NCBI GenBank assembly: GCA_038253945.1
Contig: JBBSGR010000030.1
Location: forward strand, 1-13,745
Direction of reading: 5' to 3'
Length of the DNA: 13,745 nucleotides
Origin: JBBRYW01 sp038253945
Lineage (GTDB): Bacteria > Actinomycetota > Thermoleophilia > Gaiellales > Gaiellaceae
This document shows, one piece after another, positions 6,379 to 13,085 of this stretch (the stretch's first letter is position 1; every line of letters begins with the position of its first letter). Below the pieces are notes generated by a model, which saw only the letters and a list, made by a program, of their open reading frames with translations, was not told the DNA's origin and ran no database searches. Made by a program: the position numbers and the translations under genes.

Positions 6379-6753
6379 TTGTCACTCGAACGACCTCAGA
6401 TCGAGAAGCCCGAAGGCGACGTCCCCTTCGAGCTCGGCATCGAAGACATCCTCGTGGGCGACGGAGAGGAGGCCGGCAAGGGCCGGAAGGTCTCGGTGCA
6501 TTACGTCGGAGTCGCCTTTTCCTCGGGAGATGAGTTCGACGCCTCGTGGAATCGCGGTCGGCCGTTCGAGTTCAAGCTCGGCAAGGGCCAGGTCATCCCA
6601 GGATGGGACGCTGGCGTGCAGGGCATGAAAGTCGGCGGCCGCCGCAAGCTCACGATCCCGTCCGCCATGGCCTATGGCGCGCGCGGCGCGGGCGGCGCGA
6701 TCAAGCCGCACGAGCCGCTGGTGTTCGTCATCGATCTCCTGTCCGTAGCCTGA
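6379..6753 (+). CDS. FKBP-type peptidyl-prolyl cis-trans isomerase
   Basis: This 124-residue single-domain FKBP catalyses cis-trans isomerisation of Xaa-Pro bonds. The active-site residues correspond to FKBP12: Y42 (VHYVGV), F53 and D54 (EFDASW), F63 (RPFEF), V72-I73 and W76 (QVIPGWDAGV), Y99 (AYGARGAG) and F116 (LVFVIDL). The charged insert DEFDASWNRGRPFEF is standard for bacterial FKBPs. No signal peptide is visible, so it should be cytoplasmic. The frame is open upstream to 6319, but that part is unrelated Arg-rich sequence. TTG 6379 is chosen because GGAG at 6368-6371 lies 7 bases before it and the domain begins soon after. It stands intact between two damaged genes on the same strand, showing the local decay is not uniform. 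Confidence 0.9.
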   Translation: MSLERPQIEKPEGDVPFELGIEDILVGDGEEAGKGRKVSVHYVGVAFSSGDEFDASWNRGRPFEFKLGKGQVIPGWDAGVQGMKVGGRRKLTIPSAMAYGARGAGGAIKPHEPLVFVIDLLSVA

Positions 6754-6794
6754 GGCGCAGTGCCGCCACGGGCGCCCCGAGCTGCAAGCGCCTG

Positions 6795-6800
6795 TACCGT
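6795..6800 (+). promoter_or_regulatory. Leaderless-type -10 element TACCGT
   Basis: TACCGT is followed by 7 bases and then GTG 6808, the same arrangement seen at six other starts in the window. It is the main reason to take the tiny frame at 6808 seriously. Confidence 0.35.
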
Positions 6801-6807
6801 TGCTTGT

Positions 6808-6918
6808 GTGCGGCAGCTCCGGCGTCTACTGAATCTGATTCGTCGACGGCGTGACTTGACACCCGAGCAGAAGCGGCTCACGCAAGTCCTGCAGCCCGTC
6901 GATCGCCGGCGACGGTAG
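6808..6918 (+). CDS. Possible 36-residue basic protein
   Basis: A short frame from GTG 6808 to TAG 6916-6918 reads as a very basic peptide. It begins VRQLRRLLNLIRRRRDL, continues TPEQKRLTQVLQPV and ends in four arginines. The composition resembles an amphipathic helix followed by a second helix, which is more protein-like than the other frames here. Support comes from the TACCGT element 7 bases upstream and from its position 54 bases after the FKBP stop. I do not recognise a family. It could be a remnant of a larger gene, or chance. There is no Shine-Dalgarno sequence. Confidence 0.33.
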   Translation: MRQLRRLLNLIRRRRDLTPEQKRLTQVLQPVDRRRR

Positions 6919-7089
6919 TGCCCGGAGTCGATGACGTGATCCTCTCCGTCGCCCGCCGCTGCCGCCACGCTTTGGCGCTGCTGTCGACGCTGTGCCTCTT
7001 CGTCGTCGGGTGAACGGTCGATCGCGCCCCCGTTGGAGGCGCACGCGCGGCAGCCACTCGTCCGAGCTCGCGCCGGCGGCCTCTGCGCC

Positions 7090-7260
7090 TCTGACATCCA
7101 TTTTCCGAGGGTGACGTCGCAGACCGTGCTCGTGTCTCGTTCGTCGTCGAGACGCGGGTGATCCCGTTCGTCGCCGCCCAGCGCTCGAGGCGCACGAGGA
7201 GTGCGGAGCCGATCCCCCGACGGCGGTGGGCGGATCGACGATGACGCGCGAAGATCGACG
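7090..7260 (-). pseudogene. GNAT acetyltransferase remnant
   Basis: On the minus strand one frame gives VIVDP, and the next frame immediately continues HRRRGIGSALLVRLERWAAT followed by NGITRVSTTNE. Joined, this is the GNAT motif A: the beta-strand VDP, the acetyl-CoA pyrophosphate loop R-R-G-I-G-S-A and the following helix. The join needs one base that is missing near 7230 (run of CCGCCCACCG on the minus strand). After the Asn-Glu the similarity fades into SENGCQRRR, which may be the degraded end (compare the usual NERLGYRRR). The N-terminal half is not found; its place is taken by the start of the propeller pseudogene on the other strand. It is a fragment with at least one frameshift, with uncertain ends and no expected function. 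Confidence 0.45.
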
Positions 7261-7281
7261 TACAGTTCTTACGTGCGACAC

Positions 7282-8164
7282 ATGCCGAAACGCGTTCCGC
7301 TGGCATCTCGCTCCTGGGGCTCGCCGCCGGCCTCGGGCTCGTAAGCGGGTCGAGCGCCGTCGCGCGTGCGGTCGAGCGCGTCGCCTCTTCCGGTGCCCGG
7401 GCTGCCGCTGCGCGACACGAAGCTGCAGCTCGTCGTCGCGGGCTTCCCGACTGTGGCGGTCGATGTCGACGCGGGTCGCGTCTCGACGGTCAACGTTCCT
7501 GGAAGGTCGCTCGACATTCTCACTCCCACGGTGATCCAATTGGGCCGAGCTGCAGCTTTGCTCGGCCCGATCGAGTGCGCCTGCGATAACGCCGGCCACA
7601 ACCGGCAGGTGTCCTCTGTCCGACCGGGCGATCTGAACGCGACGCCGCTCGCTCAGGACGCCTAGAAGATCCCGCGAGCGGCCGCGTGCTGCTGCGCGCG
7701 TCCGGCACGGTGGCCGCTGCGGGAAAGTACGTGCTGCGCAATCCGGGGCATCAGCGACTCCTGTTGGAGAACATTCACGCTCGCAAGCAGTATCGAGTCG
7801 GCTGTCCGCACGACTACGGCTTCCTGCAAGGGGCGACGGCTCGGGCGAGCGGCGGCCAGATCGCGCTCCACTTCCTGAACAGCTTGATCGTTGACCAGGT
7901 GAGCGACGTCTGGGTGCTCGATGTGGCGACCCGGCGACTCAGGCACGTGCCCGGCTTTCCGCTCGACGCCGACTACAAGCACACGTCGATGGCCTGGACG
8001 GCCGACGGGCGGCTCGTCGTCCTGACCACGATCAAGCGGGCGATGCCCTGCTCGTGTGGCGTCCCGGAGCGCGGCAGCCGGAGAGTGGATTCCTCGCGCT
8101 ACCTCTGATCAGGGGGCTGTCTCCGTCTCGACGCGGAGGACAGGATGCGATGGCGGCCTGGTAG
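7282..8164 (+). pseudogene. Degraded secreted beta-propeller-like protein
   Basis: No single frame spans this stretch, but protein-like segments follow each other in order. ATG 7282 gives MPKR. Another frame gives a signal-peptide-like RSAGISLLGLAAGLGLVSG (from about 7293). A third then gives LQLVVAGFPTVAVDVDAGRV and runs to TAG 7663-7665. The next gives EDPASGRVLLRASG through SDVWVLDVATRRLRHVPGFP and TSMAWTADGRLVVLT (to about 8035). A final shift gives AGDALLVWRPGARQPESGF, ending at TAG 8162-8164. DVWVLDVATRRLRHV and MAWTADGRLVVL are typical blades of TolB/WD-like exported propellers. At least four frame changes are needed, so one sequencing error cannot explain it. The parent would have been about 290 residues and secreted. 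Family assignment is approximate. Confidence 0.5.
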
Positions 8165-8249
8165 AGATTGGCCCGAGGCTCGCGAGTCCGGCCTCCATCC
8201 CGCGTTGCCTCTAGCGAAAGGGTCGGCGGCGAAGAGACAAATGACCCCA

Positions 8250-8278
8250 TTGCGGTTCACGTTCGATCGAAGTAAGGT
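8250..8278 (+). promoter_or_regulatory. Sigma-70-type promoter upstream of the polyproline protein
   Basis: TTGCGG (8250-8255) and TAAGGT (8273-8278) are separated by 17 bases. The predicted transcription start near 8285 leaves a leader of about 50 bases before ATG 8337. Apart from this, the 172 bases between 8164 and 8337 show no gene. Confidence 0.4.
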
Positions 8279-8336
8279 GCAATCGCAGCTCCGGTGTCGT
8301 CTTTTCCGGGCCGATCGCGGCGAGCAAGGGGGAAAC

Positions 8337-9272
8337 ATGAAGCGGCATTTTCGCAGGCGTGTACTCGTCGCCGCGCTAGCGGCCGTCCTCGTCACGACCC
8401 TGGCAATCTCGAACGCCGCGGGTAGCGGTATCGGCTCGGGGCGACAGACGCGAGCACAACAGCAGCACCGGGTCGACGTCCTGCTGAAGGACGCCAGCGG
8501 CAACCCGGTGGCGGGCGCTTCGGCAGGCGCCTGCGTGACCTTCACGCAAGTCAACTCAAACGGCACGGAGCCGGCCTCCAATACGTGCTCCGCGTCGGCG
8601 ACGTTCGCGAACCGATCGACCGCGAGTTGGGTCTTCGATCTGCCGGCCGGCGCGACGCCCCTGCGACTCGAGATCGATGTGACAGCGCCCGGCGCGTGCG
8701 GTCAGTCGGCGCACTACACCGTGCAGTACATGCCCGACACGACGACGACGATCGACACCTGCAACCCCCCAGCAAACGTTCTTCCACCGCCACCGCCACC
8801 GCCACCGCCACCTCCACCACCGCCACCTCCACCACCGCCACCTCCACCACCACCGCCGCCGCCTCCTCCACCACCGCCTCCGGCGGAGCGGCCCCTGCCA
8901 GGGCCGCCCGCGGCCGCTCCCGTGACCGTCACCGAGACCTTCACTTCGAGCGGGCAGACGCAGCGCGCCGCCGTCCAGATCTCGCCCGCGGCGCGGACGC
9001 TGCAGCTCTTCGCGCGCTGGCGCGATCCGGCGAGCTCGTTCGACATCACGAACGTCGAGGTCGTCCTGCGTGTCGCAGGCCGGCGGCCTGCAGTCGTCAC
9101 GAAGCTCCGGATTCAGAAGCTGCGAATCACGAAGACGCGTACGAGCCGGTCGGTCGAGGTTCGCGCCGCGAAGCCGAAGCCGGGACTGCTGCGCTTCACC
9201 GTCAAGGCCAAGCGAGTGAACGGCCCAACGACAGTGAAGACAACGGTTCGGCAGAGCCGCAAGCGGCTCTAG
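8337..9272 (+). CDS. Secreted two-domain protein with a polyproline linker
   Basis: From ATG 8337 this is a 311-residue exported protein. Its signal peptide (MKRHFRRR, then VLVAALAAVLVTTLAIS) ends near residue 30. Domain 1, about residues 40-148, looks like a beta-sandwich (VDVLLKDASGNPVAGASAGAC, WVFDLPAGATPLRLEIDVTA) with four cysteines in GAC, NTC, GAC and DTC, enough for two disulfides. Residues 150-182 are 33 uninterrupted prolines. Domain 2, about 190-311, is basic and beta-rich (VTVTETFTSSGQTQRAAVQI, VEVVLRVAGRRPAVVTKLRI) and ends in Arg/Lys. The proline rod could span the cell wall or hold two binding domains apart. The frame is open upstream to 8145, but AAGGGGGA just before ATG 8337 and the signal peptide fix the start. 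No family is recognised. It ends 19 bases before the convergent cyclase gene. Confidence 0.8.
   Translation: MKRHFRRRVLVAALAAVLVTTLAISNAAGSGIGSGRQTRAQQQHRVDVLLKDASGNPVAGASAGACVTFTQVNSNGTEPASNTCSASATFANRSTASWVFDLPAGATPLRLEIDVTAPGACGQSAHYTVQYMPDTTTTIDTCNPPANVLPPPPPPPPPPPPPPPPPPPPPPPPPPPPPPPPPAERPLPGPPAAAPVTVTETFTSSGQTQRAAVQISPAARTLQLFARWRDPASSFDITNVEVVLRVAGRRPAVVTKLRIQKLRITKTRTSRSVEVRAAKPKPGLLRFTVKAKRVNGPTTVKTTVRQSRKRL
8784..8882 (+). repeat. Tandem proline-codon repeat (33 CCN codons)
   Basis: Thirty-three consecutive CCN codons mix CCA, CCG and CCT, starting with alternating CCA-CCG and moving to CCT-CCA-CCA-CCG blocks. The internal near-repeats suggest growth by slippage and make the length likely to vary between strains. 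The opposite strand reads as polyglycine, which is a shadow. Confidence 0.85.
9253..9270. terminator. Hairpin between convergent genes
   Basis: AGAGCCGC and GCGGCTCT form an 8-base perfect stem around AA, ending on the stop codon of the polyproline protein and 22 bases before the end of the cyclase gene. No T tract follows on either strand, as is common for GC-rich actinobacterial terminators. It could serve both converging transcripts. Confidence 0.4.
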
Positions 9273-9291
9273 TGCTCAGCTCCGCACGGGC

Positions 9292-12200
9292 TCACGGCTC
9301 GCTCGCACGCGCACGGCGTGCCGAGACGACGTTTCCCTTTTCCGCGTAGAGGTCGGCCGCCCGCTCACGCAGCGCTCGCGCGTCACGGTCGTCGCCCGCG
9401 CTGCGACGCACCACGGCGCGGGCGAGACAGGCGTCTGCCCGGATATTGAGCGAGTCGGTCTCGTCTGCGAGCCGGACCGCCTCCCGGGACAAGTCGTCGG
9501 CCGCCTCCGCCTCGCCGCGCTCGGCGAGCACCTTTGCCCGCGTCAGGCGCCAGCCGATCTGGGCTGCGACATCGTCTTCTGCCGCCGATCGCTCCCCCAA
9601 ACGCGTCATCGCCTCGGCTTCCTCCACCGAGCCGAGCTGATAGAGCGCCTCGGCGAGAAATGCGGCGGATGACGACAAGACGGCGGTCTCGCCCATCTCC
9701 TCCAGCCGCTCCAGCCCTCGTCTGTACTCTCGCGCGGCTGCTTCGGCGTCTCCTGCGAGCAACTCGACGGTTCCGGAGAGCAGCGTGTGCGCAGCCAGCC
9801 CGAACGAATGCCCGAGATCCGCGAACGCCTGCCGGCCGCGACGGTAGAGATCCCTGGCCTCTTCGAACTGTCCGACCATTGCCCTGAAGCCGGCCAGGTA
9901 GCAAAGCGCATTCGCCTCGATCCCTCGGTTGCCGGCCTCGGCCGCGAGGATCGCCTCGCAGCGCCGGGCACCCTCCTCCGCCGGCATAGGACCCCAGAAC
10001 AGCGCGTTCACGAGCAGGTTCTCGATTATTGTCACTTCCGTCCGTTCCCCGGCTGCCCCTGCGTGGCCGAGCGCCCGGTCGAGCGCCTCGGCGCTCGCTC
10101 CCCAGCGACACGCGGTGAGATGCACCTCGGCGATCGCGCGCCAAGCCTTCGCGAACCCGAGCTCGTCGCCGACCTCTTCGAAGATGGGGAAGGCCAGCCG
10201 CGACACCCGCAAGACGTCGTCCATCCCCAAGGATGGGTCAACGTCGGCCCGAAGGAGCAGCTGAGCGATGTGCGCGTGCGCTTCGAGTCGCCGGTCGGCG
10301 CGTGCCGCTGCAGCCTCCTTGGCCGCCACAAGCGCGTCGCTCGCCCCGGCGAAATCGCCGCAGGCGCGTCGCGCGGCGGCGAGATCGAGCAGGCGCTCGA
10401 CGCGGAGGGCGTCGTCCGGATCGAGGAGTGCAACGGTACGGTCGAGGAGGTTGACGGCGGCCGTGACATCGCCGCGCTCGAGCGCCCGCTTGCCGGCGGC
10501 ACCGAGATAGAGGCCCGCACGGCCGCCGAGCTCGAGCGTGCGCTGGTCGGCCGGTGCAAGCTCGAGCCGGTAGCGCCAGGCCGCCTCCAAGTGGTACCCG
10601 ACGATCTCGTCATACTCGTGCGCACGCGCGGCCTTGCCTTCGAGCCACCCGACGAACCGCTCGTGCAGATCAGCGCGCGTCTCCTTTGCAAGCGCGCCGT
10701 ATGCCGCATCGCGAATGAGAATGTGGCCGAACTGGAACGCGTCCTCGCCCGCGAACGAGCTCGCGTCTGGCCGAATGAACTCCTTGCGGACCAGTGCCTG
10801 TAGGTGCCCGCCTACGGCGGAACGCTCGCGCGCGGGCGAGAGCTCGGTCACTGCGCCCCACCAAAACTGCTTGCCCACAACAGATGCTCGCTCCGCAATC
10901 GACTGCTCGCCAGCCTCCAAACGGTCGAGGCGCGCTGCGAGCAGCGCGTGGATCGTCGGCGGAATCGCAATCTCCGCAAGATCGCCGGCGGATTCCCAGT
11001 CGCCGTTACGCCGCCGCAGCGAGCCATCGTCGATCAGCATCTGGAGCACCTCTTCCACGAAGAGCGGGTTGCCCTCCGCGGCGGCGACTATCCGGAGACG
11101 AATCTGGTCGGTCAACCCGGCGCCGCCCAGCAGGTTGTCGATCAGCCGCGCGCTGTCGTCGTGGCCGAGTGGATCGAGAAGTACGGACGAGGCGTTAGGC
11201 TTCGGCGTCGCGAGCGAAGCGCGGCGTTCGAGCAGCTCTTGACGCGCAAGGCAAACGATGAGCAGCGGCGCGCCCGTGCTCCACCCGGCCAGGTACTCGA
11301 TCAGGTCGAGCAGCCCCGGCTCCGCCCAGTGGATGTCCTCGAAGAGCAGGACGAGAGCCCGGTCGCGCGCCAACTCCTCGAACAGCCGGCGAACAGCCCA
11401 GAAGAACTCCTGCAGCGACCCGGCCGGGGCCGCGGCGCCAAGCGCCGAGGCGACGCGTTCGGCAACCAGTCCTCGATCGTCGGCCGCGAGCAGTCCGGCG
11501 ATCTTCTCGCGGGCCGCGCTCGGCTCATCGTCCTCGCGGATATCCGCGGCGAGCTTGACCATCTCCGCGACCGGCCAGAACGTGATGCCGTCGCCGTAGG
11601 ACAAGCAGCGTCCCTCGAGCACCGCGGCTTCGACCTCCACCCGGCGTCGCAACTCTGCTGCAAGTCGCGACTTGCCTGCACCGGCTGAGCCGATCACGGT
11701 CACGAGCTCGCAAGAGGCGCTCTCCCGTGCCCCTGCAAACGCCTCCTGGAGCACCGTCAGCTCCCGCTCGCGCCCGACGAGCGGAGAATCCAGCCGCCGT
11801 GAGACCCCCGCCGCACGCTCCACGACGCCAACGAGTCGCCATGCGGCAACGGGCTCGGACTTGCCCTTCAGCTCGAGCGGCCCGACCTCCTCCACGATGA
11901 CAGCGTCGCGCACCAGGCGAAGGGTCTCTCGTCCGATCAGAACCTCGCCCACGCTCGCGGCCTGCTCCAAACGAGCCGCGACGTTGACCGCGTCTCCTGT
12001 GGCGAACGACTGTCCCTGCGCAGGGTCGCCTGCGATCACCTCGCCGGTGTTGACGCCGGTACGGACGCCGAGCCGGACACCCCATTTGTTTGCGAGCTCC
12101 TCGTTCAGGGTCGCCTGGGCAGCTCGCATCTCGGCCGCGGCCCGCACGGCCCGCAGTGCATCGTCCTCGTGCAGCTCCGGGATGCCGAACACGGCGAGGA

Positions 12201-12471
12201 TCGCGTCGCCGACGAACTTCTCCACGGCGCCTCCGTGGCGCTCGAGCACGCTCCGCATCTCGTCGAAGTAGCGAGACATCACACGCCGCAGCGACTCGGG
12301 GTCGAGCCGCTCGCCCAGTACAGTCGAGCCGCTCAGGTCCGAGAAAACCATCGTCATGGTCTTTCGGACGTCCTTCGATGGCTCCGGATCTAGCGCGAGC
12401 GGTGCAGCGCACGCGAGGCAGAAGCGCGCGATCTCGGGGTTCTCCTGGCCGCAGTTCGCGCAGACGCGCAC
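9292..12471 (-). CDS. Class III adenylate/guanylate cyclase with zinc ribbon, STAND-type ATPase and TPR-like C-terminus
   Basis: This 1059-residue protein opens with a zinc ribbon (C4, C7, C18, C21). A class III cyclase domain follows at about 36-215: metal-binding D45 (VFSDLSGST) and D89 (GDAILAVFG), adenine-selecting K85 (EKFVGD), D160, and transition-state N163 and R167 (GDAVNVAARLEQ). All are present, so it should make cAMP. Next is a STAND/AAA-type ATPase starting at LVGRERELTVL, with Walker A GSAGAGKS (261-268) and Walker B LVLLFED (373-379), then a helical region of TPR-like repeats to the end. The C-terminal part probably senses a partner and gates the cyclase. There is no membrane segment. 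The GTG start is supported by TAGAAT 7 bases upstream. A Crp-family gene lies 0.6 kb away. The exact input signal is unknown. Confidence 0.93.
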   Translation of the reverse strand: MRVCANCGQENPEIARFCLACAAPLALDPEPSKDVRKTMTMVFSDLSGSTVLGERLDPESLRRVMSRYFDEMRSVLERHGGAVEKFVGDAILAVFGIPELHEDDALRAVRAAAEMRAAQATLNEELANKWGVRLGVRTGVNTGEVIAGDPAQGQSFATGDAVNVAARLEQAASVGEVLIGRETLRLVRDAVIVEEVGPLELKGKSEPVAAWRLVGVVERAAGVSRRLDSPLVGRERELTVLQEAFAGARESASCELVTVIGSAGAGKSRLAAELRRRVEVEAAVLEGRCLSYGDGITFWPVAEMVKLAADIREDDEPSAAREKIAGLLAADDRGLVAERVASALGAAAPAGSLQEFFWAVRRLFEELARDRALVLLFEDIHWAEPGLLDLIEYLAGWSTGAPLLIVCLARQELLERRASLATPKPNASSVLLDPLGHDDSARLIDNLLGGAGLTDQIRLRIVAAAEGNPLFVEEVLQMLIDDGSLRRRNGDWESAGDLAEIAIPPTIHALLAARLDRLEAGEQSIAERASVVGKQFWWGAVTELSPARERSAVGGHLQALVRKEFIRPDASSFAGEDAFQFGHILIRDAAYGALAKETRADLHERFVGWLEGKAARAHEYDEIVGYHLEAAWRYRLELAPADQRTLELGGRAGLYLGAAGKRALERGDVTAAVNLLDRTVALLDPDDALRVERLLDLAAARRACGDFAGASDALVAAKEAAAARADRRLEAHAHIAQLLLRADVDPSLGMDDVLRVSRLAFPIFEEVGDELGFAKAWRAIAEVHLTACRWGASAEALDRALGHAGAAGERTEVTIIENLLVNALFWGPMPAEEGARRCEAILAAEAGNRGIEANALCYLAGFRAMVGQFEEARDLYRRGRQAFADLGHSFGLAAHTLLSGTVELLAGDAEAAAREYRRGLERLEEMGETAVLSSSAAFLAEALYQLGSVEEAEAMTRLGERSAAEDDVAAQIGWRLTRAKVLAERGEAEAADDLSREAVRLADETDSLNIRADACLARAVVRRSAGDDRDARALRERAADLYAEKGNVVSARRARASEP

Positions 12472-12478
12472 GGTCGCG

Positions 12479-12484
12479 ATTCTA
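12479..12484 (-). promoter_or_regulatory. Leaderless-type -10 element TAGAAT (cyclase gene)
   Basis: On the minus strand TAGAAT is followed by CGCGACC and then the GTG at 12471. It is the same hexamer as at the hydrolase gene. No Shine-Dalgarno sequence is present. Confidence 0.5.
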
Positions 12485-12594
12485 GGATGTCAGGAGACTG
12501 CGCGGGGCTCGCGAAGGGCCGCTGGCGCCTGCTTCGTTTCGCCGTAGGCCTTGACTCGCCTCGGCGGATCAGCGGCGCGCACGACCAGCGCAGC

Positions 12595-12621
12595 GAAGAG
12601 GGCCCCGGCGGGGCCCTCTTC
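12595..12621 (-). terminator. Strong 12-bp hairpin downstream of the secreted peptide gene
   Basis: GAAGAGGGCCCC and GGGGCCCTCTTC form a perfect 12-base stem with a 3-base loop. It begins 22 bases past the stop of the secreted peptide gene and lies upstream of the cyclase start, so it should separate the two minus-strand transcripts. No run of T follows, but the stem is exceptionally stable. Confidence 0.65.
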
Positions 12622-12642
12622 CGAAAGTGTTCTCGGACCCCC

Positions 12643-12888
12643 TTACCTGATGTCGCGCACCTGCCGCGTGCGGCTGCCCTTGCCTCGCGACGGGCTGGAC
12701 GAGCCGCGCATCCAGGTCGGACGGGACCCATTCCCGCGCACCCAGGTCGGACGGGACCCACCCCTGATGAAGGTCGGGGCTCCACGGCTCGAGCTGCGAG
12801 CCGAGCCGGGTGCCTGTGCCGAGGCGAGCGAGGCGAGCGCGAGCGCTGCCGTTACGACGAGAGTGAGAGTGAGGACGAACCGCTTCAT
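12643..12888 (-). CDS. Small secreted Arg/Gly/Ser-rich peptide with decapeptide repeats
   Basis: This 81-residue protein starts MKRFVLTLTLVVTAALALA and has a signal peptidase I-type site near ASLASAQA. The mature part is about 56 residues, with twelve Arg, one Lys and a single Asp, so it is strongly basic. It contains a ten-residue repeat: APTFIRGGSR, PTWVRGNGSR, PTWMRGSSSP. I do not recognise the family. The aromatic-x-Arg-Gly repeats and charge suggest binding to nucleic acid, cell-wall polymers or membranes; this is inference. ATG 12888 is chosen over an in-frame ATG 30 bases upstream because GGAGG (12896-12900) is 7 bases before it. It is divergent from the Crp-family gene, shares its operator-rich intergenic region, and is followed by a strong hairpin. 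Confidence 0.7.
   Translation of the reverse strand: MKRFVLTLTLVVTAALALASLASAQAPGSARSSSRGAPTFIRGGSRPTWVRGNGSRPTWMRGSSSPSRGKGSRTRQVRDIR
12712..12760. repeat. Two 19-bp direct repeats within the secreted peptide gene
   Basis: CCAGGTCGGACGGGACCCA occurs at 12712-12730 and again at 12742-12760, with a period of 30 bases. It encodes two copies of the decapeptide and is too identical for codon drift, so the duplication is recent or the DNA is gene-converted. A third, diverged copy follows. Confidence 0.8.
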
Positions 12889-12905
12889 TTCATTGCCTCC
12901 TTCGG

Positions 12906-12925
12906 CTTTGTCGTTCATGACAAAG
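12906..12925. promoter_or_regulatory. Palindrome with CRP-like spacing near the peptide gene's transcription start
   Basis: CTTTGTC and GACAAAG are perfect 7-base arms around 6 bases. The core TTGTC-N6-GACAA has the 16-base size and N6 spacing of Crp/Fnr operators. It overlaps the transcription start predicted from the promoter at 12929-12957, a repressor-like position. A hairpin in the leader RNA is an alternative. Confidence 0.45.
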
Positions 12926-12928
12926 GCG

Positions 12929-12957
12929 ACGTTAAGGGCGGCCGAGACAGCTGTCGT
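12929..12957 (-). promoter_or_regulatory. Predicted promoter of the secreted peptide gene
   Basis: On the minus strand ACGACA (12952-12957) and TAACGT (12929-12934) are separated by exactly 17 bases. The -10 hexamer is the same as that of the transporter gene. The transcript would start near 12922 and carry a leader of about 35 bases with a good ribosome binding site. Confidence 0.4.
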
Positions 12958-12978
12958 TCACGGCGGCGACACATTGGA

Positions 12979-12994
12979 TGTCAGGCTCGTGACA
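12979..12994. promoter_or_regulatory. Candidate Crp-family operator TGTCA-N6-TGACA
   Basis: A perfect 16-base palindrome has 5-base arms and a 6-base spacer, matching TGTGA-N6-TCACA in every geometric respect but with C/G exchanged at the fourth arm position. It lies about 100 bases upstream of the Crp-family start codon and about 90 bases upstream of the secreted peptide leader. Confidence 0.5.
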
Positions 12995-13073
12995 CAAGAG
13001 CTCGGCACGACGCCCGGGGGAGGCCGTCGTCGCGCAAATCCGCGGTCCGCCGCGCTCTCAGCGCCCGAGGGCG

Positions 13074-13079
13074 TAAGCT
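13074..13079 (+). promoter_or_regulatory. Leaderless-type -10 element TAAGCT (Crp-family gene)
   Basis: TAAGCT is followed by 6 bases (CGCCCG) and then GTG 13086, with no Shine-Dalgarno sequence. No -35 match at 17 or 18 bases. Confidence 0.4.
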
Positions 13080-13085
13080 CGCCCG

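Noticed and set aside
6672..7097. Minus-strand frame antisense to the FKBP end
   Set aside because: Overlaps the intact FKBP gene and lacks any recognisable domain.
8714..9100. Polyglycine protein on the minus strand
   Set aside because: It is the antisense reading of the polyproline linker; the plus-strand gene has a signal peptide, promoter and ribosome binding site.
11525..12412. Second large minus-strand frame inside the cyclase gene
   Set aside because: Arg/Gly-rich shadow; the cyclase frame contains all catalytic and Walker motifs over the same DNA.
12712..12760. CRISPR-like repeats
   Set aside because: Only two 19-base repeats with an 11-base gap, in frame within a coding gene; they encode protein decapeptides.
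12090..12785. Plus- and minus-strand Arg-rich frames around the cyclase start
   Set aside because: No conserved motifs, and they run through the zinc ribbon code and the 12-bp hairpin.
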